Source: an uncultured bacterium
GTDB taxonomy: Bacteria; Dictyoglomota; Dictyoglomia; Dictyoglomales; Dictyoglomaceae
Direction of reading: 5' to 3'
NCBI GenBank assembly: GCA_938034905.1
Contig: CALHLF010000027.1
Span: 1 to 60,555 of the forward strand
Length of the DNA: 60,555 nt
Shown: in pieces, positions 9,039-18,481 of the stretch
Layout of the letters: each line of letters opens with the position of its first letter
How positions within the stretch are numbered: position 1 is the stretch's first letter
Notes under the pieces: model-generated
Told to the model about the DNA's origin: nothing
The model's input: the letters and a program-made list of their open reading frames with translations, nothing else
Database searches by the model: none
Position numbers and translations under genes: made by a program

Positions 9039-10297
9039 TGTTTGATACATTAATAAGAGCTTTTAAACTCCCTGACTTAAGAAAGAAAATATTATTTACA
9101 TTGTTTATTTTTGCTGTGTATAGATTTGGTGCACATATTCCAGTTCCAGGAGTGGATAGAGTTGCCTTGAGTAATTTGTTTAAGACTCAAGGATTTCTCG
9201 GCTTTTTAGACCTTTTTACAGGTGGAGCTCTTGCAAGATTTTCTATATTTGCTATGGGTATTACTCCTTATATTAATGCTTCAATCATGATGGAACTTCT
9301 GACTGTGGTTTTTCCTTCTTTGGGAGCTTTAAAAAAAGAAGAAGATGGTAGAAGAAAACTCACTCGTTATGCGAGAAATTTAACGGTACTTCTTGCTGCT
9401 ATAGAGGCTTTTGGTTTGACCATTTTTATGCATAATTATAAAGTTATTCCTCAACTTTCTTTTGTATATATTCTCACTACTGTAATTACTCTGACTGCTG
9501 GAACTACTTTTATAATGTGGTTAGGAGAACAAATCTCTCAGTATGGTGTAGGGAATGGAGTTTCTTTATTAATTTTAGCTTCTATTTTAGCTCGTTTTCC
9601 CACTGATATTACAAGAACATTTTTATTATTACAACGAGGGGAGATAGGTATTTTAAATGTAATAGTTTTCTTTATATTATTAATTGCAATAATTGTAGGA
9701 GTAGTATGGGAAGAAAATGCAGAAAGGAGAATTCCAGTACAATATTCTCGAAGGGTAGTAGGAAGAAGGGTATATGGAGGACAATCTACATATCTTCCTT
9801 TAAAGTTAAATCAAGCAGGAGTTATTCCAATTATATTTGCAATTACTATTTTAATGATTCCTCCTACAATAGGAGAATTTGTCAATATTTCATGGTTAAA
9901 AACTTTCTTTAATATTTTTTCTCCTAACTCCTTTCTCTATCCTATATTTTATTTTCTTCTTGTTTTAGGCTTTACCTACTTCTATGCATCTATTGTTTTT
10001 AATCCTAATGAATTATCAGAAAACTTTAAAAAATACGGCGGTTTTATTCCGGGTGTAAGACCTGGTAAGCCTACAGAGGAGTATTTGGCAAATACTTTGA
10101 ACAGACTTAATTTCTTCGGTGGAGTATTTTTGGGATTAATTGCTCTAATACCTACTTTTATTGAACGTCTTACTGGAGTTACCGAATTCCAGTTAGGGGG
10201 AACAAGTATTCTAATTATGGTGGGAGTTATTTTAGATACTATTAAGACTTTGGAAGCTCAAATGATAATGAAAAGTTATGAGGGGTTTTTAAAATGA
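9038..10297 (+). CDS. secY: Protein translocase subunit SecY
   Basis: SecY is the channel of the Sec translocon in the inner membrane. The 419-residue product begins FKLPDLRKKILFTLF, has the plug region IPVPGVDR after the first membrane helix, and shows about ten hydrophobic helices with conserved loops such as QYGVGNGVSLLI and GFIPGVRPGKPTEEYL. Start is GTG 9038, sharing a base with the rplO stop and preceded by AGAGGTGA. It overlaps adk by 4 bp. Confidence 0.97.
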   Translation: MFDTLIRAFKLPDLRKKILFTLFIFAVYRFGAHIPVPGVDRVALSNLFKTQGFLGFLDLFTGGALARFSIFAMGITPYINASIMMELLTVVFPSLGALKKEEDGRRKLTRYARNLTVLLAAIEAFGLTIFMHNYKVIPQLSFVYILTTVITLTAGTTFIMWLGEQISQYGVGNGVSLLILASILARFPTDITRTFLLLQRGEIGILNVIVFFILLIAIIVGVVWEENAERRIPVQYSRRVVGRRVYGGQSTYLPLKLNQAGVIPIIFAITILMIPPTIGEFVNISWLKTFFNIFSPNSFLYPIFYFLLVLGFTYFYASIVFNPNELSENFKKYGGFIPGVRPGKPTEEYLANTLNRLNFFGGVFLGLIALIPTFIERLTGVTEFQLGGTSILIMVGVILDTIKTLEAQMIMKSYEGFLK

Positions 10298-10938
10298 GGA
10301 TATTAATATTTTTTGGCCCTCCAGGGGCAGGAAAAGGGACTCATGCTAAGATAATAAGTGAGATTTTAAATATTCCTCATATCTCTACAGGGGATATTTT
10401 TAGAGATGCGGTAAAGAATGAAACACCTTTGGGAAAAAAAGTTAAGGAATATTTAGATAATGGAAAGTTGGTACCTGATGAGTTGGTATGGGAAGTGGTT
10501 AAGGAAAGAATAACAAAAGAAGATTGTAAATTTGGATTTATTTTGGATGGATATCCTCGGACAATTCCACAAGCAGAGTTTTTAAAGAAATTTTTATCAA
10601 ATGCAGAAATAAAGGTTATATATCTTAGAGTATCTGATGAAGTTGTAATAAATAGGCTAACATCTCGTAGAGTATGTAAAAACTGTGGAGCTATTTATAA
10701 TTTAGTATCTATGCCTCCAAAAGAAAACAACAAATGTGACTTTTGTGGCGGAGAACTTTATCAAAGAAGTGATGATACTGAAGAAGTTATTAGAAAAAGA
10801 CTTGATGCTTATTATAAAGAAAGTCAAGGATTGTTAGAATATTATAAAAATGAAGGTTTGTTATATGAAATAAATGGAGAGGAAGATAAAGAAATTGTAA
10901 CTCAGAAAATATTAAAGGTGGTTAATAATGGAGTTTAA
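10294..10938 (+). CDS. adk: Adenylate kinase
   Basis: Adenylate kinase catalyses ATP + AMP to 2 ADP in the cytoplasm. The 214-residue protein has the P-loop GPPGAGKGT at residues 8-16, AMP-site motif HISTGDIFR, and DGYPRT. The LID has two cysteine pairs (CKNC near residue 129 and CDFC near residue 149), so this is the long zinc-LID type. The residue after GKGT is His instead of the usual Gln. It overlaps secY by 4 bp and map by 11 bp. Confidence 0.96.
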   Translation: MRILIFFGPPGAGKGTHAKIISEILNIPHISTGDIFRDAVKNETPLGKKVKEYLDNGKLVPDELVWEVVKERITKEDCKFGFILDGYPRTIPQAEFLKKFLSNAEIKVIYLRVSDEVVINRLTSRRVCKNCGAIYNLVSMPPKENNKCDFCGGELYQRSDDTEEVIRKRLDAYYKESQGLLEYYKNEGLLYEINGEEDKEIVTQKILKVVNNGV

Positions 10939-11677
10939 GGTTAAAGAGGATATAGAGAATATGAAAAAAGGAGGAAAGATCTTAGCACAAGTTTTTAAAG
11001 AATTGGAGAAGTATATCCAAGAAGGTATTTCAACTTATGAATTGTCCCGTAAGGCTGAGGAATTAATTTATAAATATAGAGCAAAACCTGCTTTTAAAGG
11101 ATACAGAGGATACCCTGAAGTAATTTGTGTTTCTATAAATGAGGAGATAGTTCATGGAATACCAAGGAAAGATAGAGTATTAAAAAATGGGGATATTGTA
11201 AGTATAGATATAGGATTAGAATATAATGGGTTTTATGTTGATTCTGCAAAAACTTATTCTGTAGGAGAGGTATCTCCTTTAGTTTTAAAACTTATTGAAG
11301 TTACAGAATCTGCCTTGTGGAAGGGTATAGAAAAAGCAAGGGTGGGAAATTATTTATCGGATATATCTTGGGCTATACAGGAATATGTTGAAAAGAATGG
11401 TTTTAGTATTATAAGAGATTTTACAGGACATGGAATAGGGAGAAATCTTCATGAGCCTCCCAGTGTTCCCAATTTTGGGTCTCCGGGCCAGGGTCCCATT
11501 TTAGTAGAAGGATTAGCCTTAGCAATAGAACCAATGGTATCTATAGGAGACTATAAGGTTAAAATTTTGGATGATGGATGGACTGCAGTAACTCTTGATG
11601 GAAGTTTATCAGCCCATTTTGAACATACTATAATAATTACAAAAAATGGTCCTGAAGTTTTAACTCAAGAAGGATAA
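10928..11677 (+). CDS. map: Methionine aminopeptidase, type I
   Basis: Removes N-terminal methionine from new proteins using two metal ions. The 249-residue protein has the expected ligands: the Asp pair in SIDIGLEYNGFYVDSA, His in GHGIGRNLHEPP, Glu in AIEPM and the final Glu in HFEHTIII. The N-terminal part lacks a zinc-finger extension, as in E. coli. It overlaps the adk end by 11 bp, in the standard secY-adk-map-infA order. Confidence 0.96.
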   Translation: MEFKVKEDIENMKKGGKILAQVFKELEKYIQEGISTYELSRKAEELIYKYRAKPAFKGYRGYPEVICVSINEEIVHGIPRKDRVLKNGDIVSIDIGLEYNGFYVDSAKTYSVGEVSPLVLKLIEVTESALWKGIEKARVGNYLSDISWAIQEYVEKNGFSIIRDFTGHGIGRNLHEPPSVPNFGSPGQGPILVEGLALAIEPMVSIGDYKVKILDDGWTAVTLDGSLSAHFEHTIIITKNGPEVLTQEG

Positions 11678-11686
11678 GGAAGATGT

Positions 11687-11935
11687 ATGTCTAAGAAAGA
11701 GGTAATTGTGGTTTTAGGTACTGTTAAGGAAGCTCTGCCTAATGCAACTTTTAAGGTGGAGCTGGAGAATGGTTTTGAAATCTTAGCATATGTATCTGGT
11801 AAAATGAGAATGAATTTTATTAGAGTTATGCCTGGAGATAGAGTTAAAGTAGAATTGTCCCCTTATGACTTAACTAAAGGGAGAATTATATACAGATTTT
11901 CAGCAGGCAATAAGGAGGTTAAAAATGAAAGTTAG
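11687..11935 (+). CDS. infA: Translation initiation factor IF-1
   Basis: IF-1 blocks the ribosomal A site during initiation. The 82-residue product has the OB-fold pattern [35 protein letters not shown] and [18 protein letters not shown]. The usual length is about 72; the extra C-terminal residues ([10 protein letters not shown]) run into the rpmJ start, overlapping it by 11 bp. The ATG at 11687 has GGAAG just upstream, a weak SD. Confidence 0.95.
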   Translation: MSKKEVIVVLGTVKEALPNATFKVELENGFEILAYVSGKMRMNFIRVMPGDRVKVELSPYDLTKGRIIYRFSAGNKEVKNES

Positions 11936-12038
11936 AGCTTCCGTTAAAAAAATATGTGATAAATGTAAAATTATAAGAAGAAAAGGTAAAGTAATGATAA
12001 TTTGTGAAAATCCGAGACATAAACAAAAGCAAGGTTAA
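11925..12038 (+). CDS. rpmJ: 50S ribosomal protein L36
   Basis: A 37-residue gene starting with ATG 11925 behind AAGGAGG at about 11912-11918. The sequence [15 protein letters not shown] then [11 protein letters not shown] shows the three Cys and one His of the zinc-binding C+ form of L36. It overlaps infA by 11 bp and precedes rpsM, the normal position. L36 sits near the GTPase-associated centre of the large subunit. Confidence 0.95.
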   Translation: MKVRASVKKICDKCKIIRRKGKVMIICENPRHKQKQG

Positions 12039-12053
12039 GGAGGTGTAAGATAA

Positions 12054-12428
12054 ATGGCTCGTATTGCAGGAGTGGATTTGCCAAAAGAGAAAAAGATTGA
12101 AATTGCTTTAACATATATTTATGGTATTGGTCGTACTACTAGTAAAAAAATATTAGAAGTAACAAAAGTAGACCCTAACAAAAGAGTTAAGGATCTAACG
12201 GAAGAGGAAATTAGTAGATTACGTGAGGAAATTGAAAATAAATATAAAGTTGAAGGAGATTTAAGGCAAGAATTGGCTTCCAATATCAGGAGATTGATAG
12301 AAATTGGTTGTTATAGAGGAATCAGACACAAGCTTGGTCTACCTGTAAGAGGACAAAGAACTCGTTGCAATGCAAGGACAAGAAAGGGTCCACGTAAAAC
12401 TGTAGGTGCAAGACGTAAAGAAAAATAA
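12054..12428 (+). CDS. rpsM: 30S ribosomal protein S13
   Basis: S13 forms intersubunit bridges from the 30S head. The 124-residue protein starts [25 protein letters not shown] and has the C-terminal signature [17 protein letters not shown] then [20 protein letters not shown] lies before the ATG at 12054. Length and alpha-operon position are normal. Confidence 0.97.
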   Translation: MARIAGVDLPKEKKIEIALTYIYGIGRTTSKKILEVTKVDPNKRVKDLTEEEISRLREEIENKYKVEGDLRQELASNIRRLIEIGCYRGIRHKLGLPVRGQRTRCNARTRKGPRKTVGARRKEK

Positions 12429-12458
12429 AAACTTGAATTTGGGGAGGTTAAAAAATTA

Positions 12459-12851
12459 ATGGCAAAGAAAAGAAGAGTTAGAGGAGCAAGAAGAGAGAAG
12501 AAAGTTATACCTGAAGGAATTGCTCATATAAGTGCAACATTTAATAACACAATTGTCACAATAACTGACCATGCAGGGAATGTTATCGCATGGGGAAGTG
12601 GTGGTACTGCAGGATTTAAAGGAACAAAGAAAGGCACCCCTTTTGCTGCTCAACTTGCGGCAGAGATGGCTGCTAAAAAAGCAATCGAATATGGAATGAA
12701 AAGAGTAGATGTATTAGTAAAGGGGCCAGGTCCGGGAAGAGAAACTGCAATCAGATCTCTTCAGGCTGCTGGCTTAGAGATTAATTTAATTAAAGATGTC
12801 ACTCCTATACCCCATAATGGGTGTAGGCCACCACGAAGACGTAGAGTATAA
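12459..12851 (+). CDS. rpsK: 30S ribosomal protein S11
   Basis: S11 of the 30S platform near the E site. The 130-residue product contains [32 protein letters not shown] and the ending [16 protein letters not shown], all family hallmarks. GGGGAGG lies before the ATG at 12459. Spacing to rpsM is 30 bp. Confidence 0.97.
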   Translation: MAKKRRVRGARREKKVIPEGIAHISATFNNTIVTITDHAGNVIAWGSGGTAGFKGTKKGTPFAAQLAAEMAAKKAIEYGMKRVDVLVKGPGPGRETAIRSLQAAGLEINLIKDVTPIPHNGCRPPRRRRV

Positions 12852-12869
12852 ATAAGGAGGAAGGAGAAT

Positions 12870-13490
12870 ATGGCAAGATATACAGGACCAGCCTGTCGTT
12901 TATGTAGAAGAGAAGGAATTAAATTATTTCTTAAAGGGACAAAATGTTTTAGTAATAAATGTCCTTTTGATAGGAGAAAATCTGCACCTGGACAACATGG
13001 TAAAGCTCAAAGAAAACTTACAGAATATGGATTGAGATTAAGAGAAAAACAAAAACTAAAGAGGATTTATGGTGTATTAGAAAGGCAATTTAGAAGATAT
13101 TTTGAGGAGGCTTCTAAAGGAAAAGGTGTTACAGGCGAAAGACTTCTTCAAATTTTAGAAACTCGATTAGATAATGTAGTTTATCGTTTGGGATGGGCTT
13201 TAAGTAGGGATCAGGCAAGACAACTGGTCTCTCATAAAAAAATTCTCGTTAATGGGAAAAGAGTAAATATTCCTTCTTACAATGTCAAAGTTGGAGATAT
13301 AATTGAAATTGCAGAAAAGGATCTTGTTCCCATTCAAGAAGCTCTTGAGACTTTCTCTAATAGATATGTTCCTTCTTGGTTGGAAGTAGATAATGTAAAT
13401 CTTAGAGGTAAAGTTTTGAGATTACCTACAAGAGAAGAGATAGATGTTCCTGTACAAGAACAACTAGTTGTTGAGTTCTATTCTCGTTAA
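12870..13490 (+). CDS. rpsD: 30S ribosomal protein S4, zinc form
   Basis: S4 nucleates 30S assembly and belongs to the S4-domain family. The 206-residue protein has an N-terminal zinc motif CRLC with two further Cys in [12 protein letters not shown] (residues 9-35), the C+ form, then an S4 domain ([26 protein letters not shown] split by usual spacing). AAGGAGGA precedes the ATG. The gene ends 13 bp before the rpoA TTG start. Confidence 0.96.
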   Translation: MARYTGPACRLCRREGIKLFLKGTKCFSNKCPFDRRKSAPGQHGKAQRKLTEYGLRLREKQKLKRIYGVLERQFRRYFEEASKGKGVTGERLLQILETRLDNVVYRLGWALSRDQARQLVSHKKILVNGKRVNIPSYNVKVGDIIEIAEKDLVPIQEALETFSNRYVPSWLEVDNVNLRGKVLRLPTREEIDVPVQEQLVVEFYSR

Positions 13491-13495
13491 GGAGG
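13491..13495 (+). promoter_or_regulatory. SD sequence that sets the rpoA start
   Basis: GGAGG lies 8 bases before the TTG at 13504. The longer open frame would begin at a TTG inside rpsD with no SD, so this site decides the rpoA start. Confidence 0.8.
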
Positions 13496-13503
13496 TTGAT
13501 AAA

Positions 13504-14460
13504 TTGATTGAAGAAACGAGAAGAGTTTATATTGAAGAAATAAATGATACTTATGGAAAATTCGTGATAGAGCCTTTAGAAAGGGGATTTGGATGGACTA
13601 TTGGCAATTCTTTAAGAAGAATTTTACTATCTTCTATTGAGGGAGCAGCAGTAACTGCAGTAAGAATAGAAGGAATAAGGCATGAGTTGGATGTTTATAA
13701 GGGAATGAAGGAGGACATTTTAGAAGTTTTATTAAATCTTAAAAAATTAGTTGTAAAAATTGAGGATAACGAAGCCCATACCCTTCAATTAGATGTTGTA
13801 GGACCTAAAGTAGTTAAAGCAGAGGATTTTAAAGTTCCTGCTAATGTAAAAATAATAAATCCTGATTTAACAATTGCCACTTTAGTTGAAGAAGTTCCTT
13901 TATATATGGAGGTAGAAGTAAGAAAAGGAAAGGGTTATGTATCTGCAGAAGAAAATAAAATCCCAGGTCAACCTATTGGGGTAATAAATTTAGATTCTAT
14001 ATTCTCCCCTGTTAAAAAAGTAAGTTATGAGGTTGAAAAAACAAGGGTTGGAAGAAGAACAGATCTCGACCGATTAGTGATAAATATATGGACTAATGGG
14101 GCTCTTTCTCCAGAACTTGCCTTGAGGGAAGCTGCTAAAATTTTAATGGATCATGCAAGATTTATCTTAGAGCAGGAATACTCTATTTCGGAAATAAAGA
14201 AGGAAGAAGTTCCTTTAATCAAGGAAGAAGAGAAGAAAGTTTTAACATTAGAAGATTTAGGATTATCCACAAGAGCCTATAATGCTTTAAGAATGGCAGG
14301 AATTCATACTCTTGATGAATTACTCACTAAAACAGAGCAAGAATTAATTAATATAAAGAATTTTGGACAAAAATCTCTTCAAGAACTTAAGGAGAAACTT
14401 AAAGAAAAGGGCTATTTTTTAGCTACTACGAAAGGAGAGGAATCTGATGAGGCATCGTAA
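13504..14460 (+). CDS. rpoA: RNA polymerase alpha subunit
   Basis: Alpha subunit of RNA polymerase, the assembly platform for beta and beta prime. From TTG 13504 the product is 318 residues, close to the family norm. The N-terminal domain shows EPLERGFGWTIGNSLRRILL; the C-terminal domain after a charged linker has LGLSTRAYNALRMAGI and IKNFGQKSLQELKEKL, so DNA and activator contacts are retained. It overlaps rplQ by 14 bp. Confidence 0.96.
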   Translation: MIEETRRVYIEEINDTYGKFVIEPLERGFGWTIGNSLRRILLSSIEGAAVTAVRIEGIRHELDVYKGMKEDILEVLLNLKKLVVKIEDNEAHTLQLDVVGPKVVKAEDFKVPANVKIINPDLTIATLVEEVPLYMEVEVRKGKGYVSAEENKIPGQPIGVINLDSIFSPVKKVSYEVEKTRVGRRTDLDRLVINIWTNGALSPELALREAAKILMDHARFILEQEYSISEIKKEEVPLIKEEEKKVLTLEDLGLSTRAYNALRMAGIHTLDELLTKTEQELINIKNFGQKSLQELKEKLKEKGYFLATTKGEESDEAS

Positions 14461-14797
14461 AGCATATAGAAAATTAAGTAAGCCTACCCCTCAAAGAAAA
14501 GCGTTATTAAAATCTTTGCTGCTTTCTTTTTTTAAGCACGAAAAAATTATGACTACTTATCCAAGGGCAAAGGAGCTTACACGTTTGGCAGAAAAAATTA
14601 TAACCTTGGCAAAGGAAGATTCTATATATAATCGCAGATTAGTTTATAGTTGGATTCAAGATCGAGAAATTGTAAAAAAGATATTTGCTGAGATTGCACC
14701 TAAATATCGACAGAGAGATGGTGGATACACGAGAGTACTTAAGGCAAGTACTCGTAGAGGTGATGGAGCTCAAGAGGCAGTGGTTGAATTGATATAG
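14447..14797 (+). CDS. rplQ: 50S ribosomal protein L17
   Basis: L17 of the large subunit. The 116-residue protein starts MRHRKAYRKLSKPTPQRKAL and has TYPRAKELTRLAEKIITLAK and RRGDGAQEAVVELI at the end, matching the family. The ATG lies in the end of rpoA behind GAAAGGAGAGG. Its TAG stop is directly followed by the ATG of the first ECF ATPase, with no spacer. Confidence 0.96.
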   Translation: MRHRKAYRKLSKPTPQRKALLKSLLLSFFKHEKIMTTYPRAKELTRLAEKIITLAKEDSIYNRRLVYSWIQDREIVKKIFAEIAPKYRQRDGGYTRVLKASTRRGDGAQEAVVELI

Positions 14798-15616
14798 ATG
14801 ATAGAAGTAAAAAAAGTAACTTTTATTTATAAAGAAGAAAATAAAAAGGAGAAGGTGGCCATTAAGAATCTTAATTTAAACATACCTTCTCCTTCTTTTT
14901 GGGCCATAGTAGGAGCGAATGGCTCAGGGAAATCCACTTTAGCACGTCTTATGAATGGGCTTTTAATTCCTACATACGGTGATGTAATAGTGGATGGAAT
15001 AAATACAAAAGAGGAAGAGAGAATTTGGGAGATAAGACAAAAAGTTGGATTAGTTTTTCAGAATCCAGAAAATCAGATTATAGGTATGACAGTTGAAGAA
15101 GATGTGGCTTTTGGATGTGAAAACTTGGGCTTATCTCCAAAGGAAATTGAGGAAAGAATAAATTTTGCCCTTTCCTCTGTAGGTATGGATGAATATAGAA
15201 ATTATCCTCCTCATTTATTGTCTGGCGGTCAAAAACAACGAGTTGCTATAGCAGGTGTTTTAGCAATGCTTCCTAAATATATTATTCTAGATGAGCCAAC
15301 TACGATGTTAGATCTCCGAGGAAGGAAAGAGATATTGAATATTGTAAGAGAACTCTATGAAAAAGAAAAAATTTCTATAATATTAATTACCCATAATATG
15401 GAAGAAGCTGTCTTAGCTGAAAGAGTTATAATATTGGATAATGGTGAGATTAAGTTTATAGGAACTCCAAGAGAGGTTTTTAATCTTGAATCAGAAATTT
15501 TTAAATGGGGATTAGATCTACCATTGGTTACAAAGTTGTCAAAAATTCTTCAAGAGAGAGGATTTGATATTTATTATCCCATCTTGACAATTGAGGAGTT
15601 AAGGAAATGTCTTTAA
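14798..15616 (+). CDS. ecfA1: ECF transporter ATPase, first subunit
   Basis: One of two ABC ATPases that drive energy-coupling factor (ECF) vitamin and metal importers. The 272-residue protein has Walker A GANGSGKST (about residues 39-47), Q-loop QNPENQIIG, signature LSGGQKQRV and Walker B YIILDEPT. The Q-loop QNP(E/D)NQ form is typical of EcfA. It starts directly after rplQ, and overlaps the second ATPase by 10 bp, so the ECF module is an extension of the alpha operon, a common arrangement in Firmicutes. Confidence 0.92.
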   Translation: MIEVKKVTFIYKEENKKEKVAIKNLNLNIPSPSFWAIVGANGSGKSTLARLMNGLLIPTYGDVIVDGINTKEEERIWEIRQKVGLVFQNPENQIIGMTVEEDVAFGCENLGLSPKEIEERINFALSSVGMDEYRNYPPHLLSGGQKQRVAIAGVLAMLPKYIILDEPTTMLDLRGRKEILNIVRELYEKEKISIILITHNMEEAVLAERVIILDNGEIKFIGTPREVFNLESEIFKWGLDLPLVTKLSKILQERGFDIYYPILTIEELRKCL

Positions 15617-16467
15617 TTTTCCTTGAAAATGTAAGTTTTTATTATCTAAAGAATACCCCCTTAGAAAGAATGGCTTTAGAAGAAATTAATCTTTCTATTA
15701 ATGAAGGAGAAAGAATAGGTATTATTGGTGAAACGGGATCTGGAAAATCTACATTAATTCAATTATTTAATGGACTTTTACAACCTACTAAAGGAAAAGT
15801 ATACTTGAAGGATAAAGATATAAAAGAATGGTCTATTAAAGAAATATGCAAGACCATAGGATTAGTTTTTCAATATCCTGAACATCAGTTTTTTGGAGAA
15901 ACTGTTTTTGAAGAAGTAGCTTTTGGGCCAAGAAATTTAGGTTTTAAGGAAGAAGAGATGGAAAAAATTGTTAAAAGGGCTTTAGACACTGTGGGACTAA
16001 AATATGAGGAAATTAAGGAGAGAACTCCCTTTTCTTTATCAGGAGGAGAAAAAAGAAGATTGGCTATTGCAAGTATTTTAGCTATGGATCCTGAGGTTTT
16101 AGTTTTGGATGAACCTACTGCAAATCTGGATCCTCGAGGAAAACGCGAATTGATGGAATATTTGAATAAATGGGGAAGGGGAAATAAAACTTTAATAATA
16201 GTTTCTCATGATTTAGATGAAATTATTCCTTTAATAAGAAGAGTGATAATACTACATAAAGGGAGAATTATATTTGATGATTCTATTGATTTTCTATTTA
16301 GAGAAAAGCAGAAACTGATTGAGTTTGGTTTAGAACTTCCTCAAATCCTTCAAATTGTAAAAGTTCTAGTGGAGAAAGGATATCCTATTGAAGGATATAT
16401 GACATTAAATGAGATAGCAGAAGTAGTTCTTGCATATAAAGGTTATTTAGCATCATGGAAGCATTAA
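15607..16467 (+). CDS. ecfA2: ECF transporter ATPase, second subunit
   Basis: Second ATPase of the ECF module, 286 residues. Walker A GETGSGKST, Q-loop QYPEHQFFGETVFEEVAFG, signature LSGGEKRRLAI and Walker B VLVLDEPTANLDP are all present. The QYPEHQ sequence is characteristic of EcfA2 (EcfA'). It overlaps its partner by 10 bp at the start and ecfT by 13 bp at the end, consistent with an obligate heterodimer made in equal amounts. Confidence 0.92.
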   Translation: MSLIFLENVSFYYLKNTPLERMALEEINLSINEGERIGIIGETGSGKSTLIQLFNGLLQPTKGKVYLKDKDIKEWSIKEICKTIGLVFQYPEHQFFGETVFEEVAFGPRNLGFKEEEMEKIVKRALDTVGLKYEEIKERTPFSLSGGEKRRLAIASILAMDPEVLVLDEPTANLDPRGKRELMEYLNKWGRGNKTLIIVSHDLDEIIPLIRRVIILHKGRIIFDDSIDFLFREKQKLIEFGLELPQILQIVKVLVEKGYPIEGYMTLNEIAEVVLAYKGYLASWKH

Positions 16468-17255
16468 AAGCCTTTCCCTTGGGGCAATACATCCCAGCAA
16501 ATTCTTTTTTACATAATTTAGATGCTCGATCTAAATTAGTATCCTCCTTTTGGTTAATAATATTATTGTTTCTCTTAAAATTAAATCTCTCTTATCTGAT
16601 TTTCTTTTTATTCATAATCTTAGAAATTTTTATTTCTCGGATTTCTTTAAAATATTTTATAAGAAGCTTAAAACCTATATATTTTTTAGTAATATTTACT
16701 TTTATAGTGCATTTCTTTTTTGGAGAAGAAGGGGGAAGAGTATTTTTTAAATATGGAATTTTACATATAACTGAAAAAGGAATCAAAATGGCTGTATTTA
16801 TGTCCACAAGACTTATTTTTCTTGTTATGATTACGTCTCTTTTGACTTTGACTACTTCAGTCTTGGATTTGGCACATGGTTTAGAGGATATATTAAAACC
16901 TCTAAATTATATTAATTTTCCTGTTCATGAATTTTCAATGATGATGACTATTGCTTTAAGATTCGTCCCAACCCTCTTAGAAGAGACAGATAAAATAATT
17001 AAAGCTCAAAAATCTCGAGGTGCAGAATTTGGGAAGGGTAATCTTTTGGAACAAGCTAAAAAGCTTTTACCTATTATCATCCCTCTTTTTCTTAGTGCCT
17101 TTAGAAGGGCTGGAGAGTTAGCGGAAGCTATGGAAGCAAGGGGGTACAGGGGAGGAAGAGGTAGAACTCGTTATAAAAAAGTTTCCTGGGGAAAAAAGGA
17201 AAACCTATATATTTCTTTTATAATCTTGCTTTCTCTAGTTTTATTAAGCTTATAA
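16455..17255 (+). CDS. ecfT: ECF transporter transmembrane protein EcfT
   Basis: EcfT couples the ATPase pair to substrate-binding S proteins. The 266-residue protein starts with the family pattern FPLGQYIPANSFLHNLDARSK, has about five or six hydrophobic helices, and two coupling motifs containing Ala-Arg-Gly or its variant: SRGAEFGKG and EARGYRGGRGRT. No S component lies nearby, so it probably serves several S proteins encoded elsewhere (group II ECF). Confidence 0.92.
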   Translation: MEALKAFPLGQYIPANSFLHNLDARSKLVSSFWLIILLFLLKLNLSYLIFFLFIILEIFISRISLKYFIRSLKPIYFLVIFTFIVHFFFGEEGGRVFFKYGILHITEKGIKMAVFMSTRLIFLVMITSLLTLTTSVLDLAHGLEDILKPLNYINFPVHEFSMMMTIALRFVPTLLEETDKIIKAQKSRGAEFGKGNLLEQAKKLLPIIIPLFLSAFRRAGELAEAMEARGYRGGRGRTRYKKVSWGKKENLYISFIILLSLVLLSL

Positions 17256-17256
17256 A

Positions 17257-17988
17257 ATGTATAATTGGAAATTGACCATCTCCTACATAGGTAAAAATTT
17301 TTACGGTTTTCAGAAGCAACCAAACAAAAGAACAGTCCAGGGGGTTTTAGAAAAAATATTAAGAGAGATTTTTCAGGAGGATATAAAGATTTTCGGAGCA
17401 GGTAGAACTGATACAGGGGTTCATGCAATAAAACAAGTAGTAAGTTTTAAATCCTCCAAAAATTGGGATTTATATAAATTAAAGGGGGCAATAGATGCGC
17501 TTCTGCCTGACGATATAGTTTTAAGAAATATTGAAAGGGTTGATGAGATGTTTCATGCAAGATATAGTGCAAAAAGCAAAACATATATTTATATTATTTA
17601 TAATTCTAAATGTCCATCGTTATTCTTAAAGGATTTTGTTTGGTGGATAAAATATCCTTTAGATAGAGAAATTCTATCAATTTCTGCAAACTTACTTATA
17701 GGAAAGCATGATTTTATAAATTTTTGTATAAATGAGGAGAATAAAAATACAATAATTGAAATTGAAAATTCTTACTGGAAATTTTATGATAAATTCTTGA
17801 TTTTTTATATTTCTGCTTCTCATTTTTTAAGAAAAATGATAAGATTTCTAATAGGAGGCATGGTAGAATTGGGATGTGGAAAAAAGAACCTTAATGATTG
17901 GATTACTTATTTTGAGAAGAAACTTGATAAGAGGTTTGCTCCCTGTGCTCCACCTCAGGGTTTATATCTTTTTGATGTGAAATATTGA
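17257..17988 (+). CDS. truA: tRNA pseudouridine(38-40) synthase TruA
   Basis: TruA makes pseudouridine at positions 38-40 of tRNA anticodon arms. The 243-residue protein has the catalytic Asp52 in GAGRTDTGVHA and the family segment FHARYSAKSKTYIYII. It starts 1 bp after ecfT with no clear SD. Its TGA stop lies inside the -35 box of the rplM promoter. The ecfA-ecfT-truA-rplM-rpsI order is shared by many Firmicutes. Confidence 0.95.
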   Translation: MYNWKLTISYIGKNFYGFQKQPNKRTVQGVLEKILREIFQEDIKIFGAGRTDTGVHAIKQVVSFKSSKNWDLYKLKGAIDALLPDDIVLRNIERVDEMFHARYSAKSKTYIYIIYNSKCPSLFLKDFVWWIKYPLDREILSISANLLIGKHDFINFCINEENKNTIIEIENSYWKFYDKFLIFYISASHFLRKMIRFLIGGMVELGCGKKNLNDWITYFEKKLDKRFAPCAPPQGLYLFDVKY

Positions 17989-18014
17989 CAGAAATTAAAA
18001 AATTGTATTATATT
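17985..18014 (+). promoter_or_regulatory. Promoter for rplM-rpsI
   Basis: TTGACA at 17985-17990 and TATATT at 18009-18014 are separated by 18 bp, a good housekeeping sigma promoter. The -35 box contains the TGA stop codon of truA. Transcription should start near 18021, about 23 bases before the rplM ATG. Confidence 0.7.
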
Positions 18015-18043
18015 ATTTAATCTTAAAGAAAGGAGGAAAGGAA

Positions 18044-18472
18044 ATGTCAACTTATATGGCAAAAAAGGAAGAGATTAAAAGAGAATGGTTTTTAGTAGAT
18101 GCGAAGGGTAAAGTTTTGGGAAGATTAGCTTCTGAGATTGCAAAAATTTTGAGGGGCAAACATAAGCCTATATACACACCCCATGTAGATACAGGAGATT
18201 TTGTAATAGTAATTAATGCAAAGGATGTGATATTAACAGGGAAAAAGGAAAGTACTAAGATCTATTTTAGGCATTCAGGATATCCGGGGGGTGCAAAGGT
18301 TCTCACTGCTAAAGAAATGAAAATGAAATTTCCAGAAAGAGTCATTTATTTTGCAGTTAAAGGAATGCTTCCAAAGAATTCCTTAGGTAGAAAGATGATT
18401 AAAAAACTTAAAATTTATTCTGGACCGAATCATCCTCATCAAGCTCAACAACCAAAGATATTAAATATTTAG
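18044..18472 (+). CDS. rplM: 50S ribosomal protein L13
   Basis: L13 is an early-assembly 50S protein. The 142-residue product has the family patterns [39 protein letters not shown] and [20 protein letters not shown] ends 7 bases before the ATG at 18044. It is led by its own promoter, so the rplM-rpsI pair can be transcribed independently of the alpha operon. Confidence 0.97.
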   Translation: MSTYMAKKEEIKREWFLVDAKGKVLGRLASEIAKILRGKHKPIYTPHVDTGDFVIVINAKDVILTGKKESTKIYFRHSGYPGGAKVLTAKEMKMKFPERVIYFAVKGMLPKNSLGRKMIKKLKIYSGPNHPHQAQQPKILNI

Positions 18473-18481
18473 GAGGGATCA

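Noticed and set aside
13468-13503. Longer RpoA starting within rpsD
   Set aside because: No SD and no conserved residues; GGAGG positions TTG 13504 correctly.
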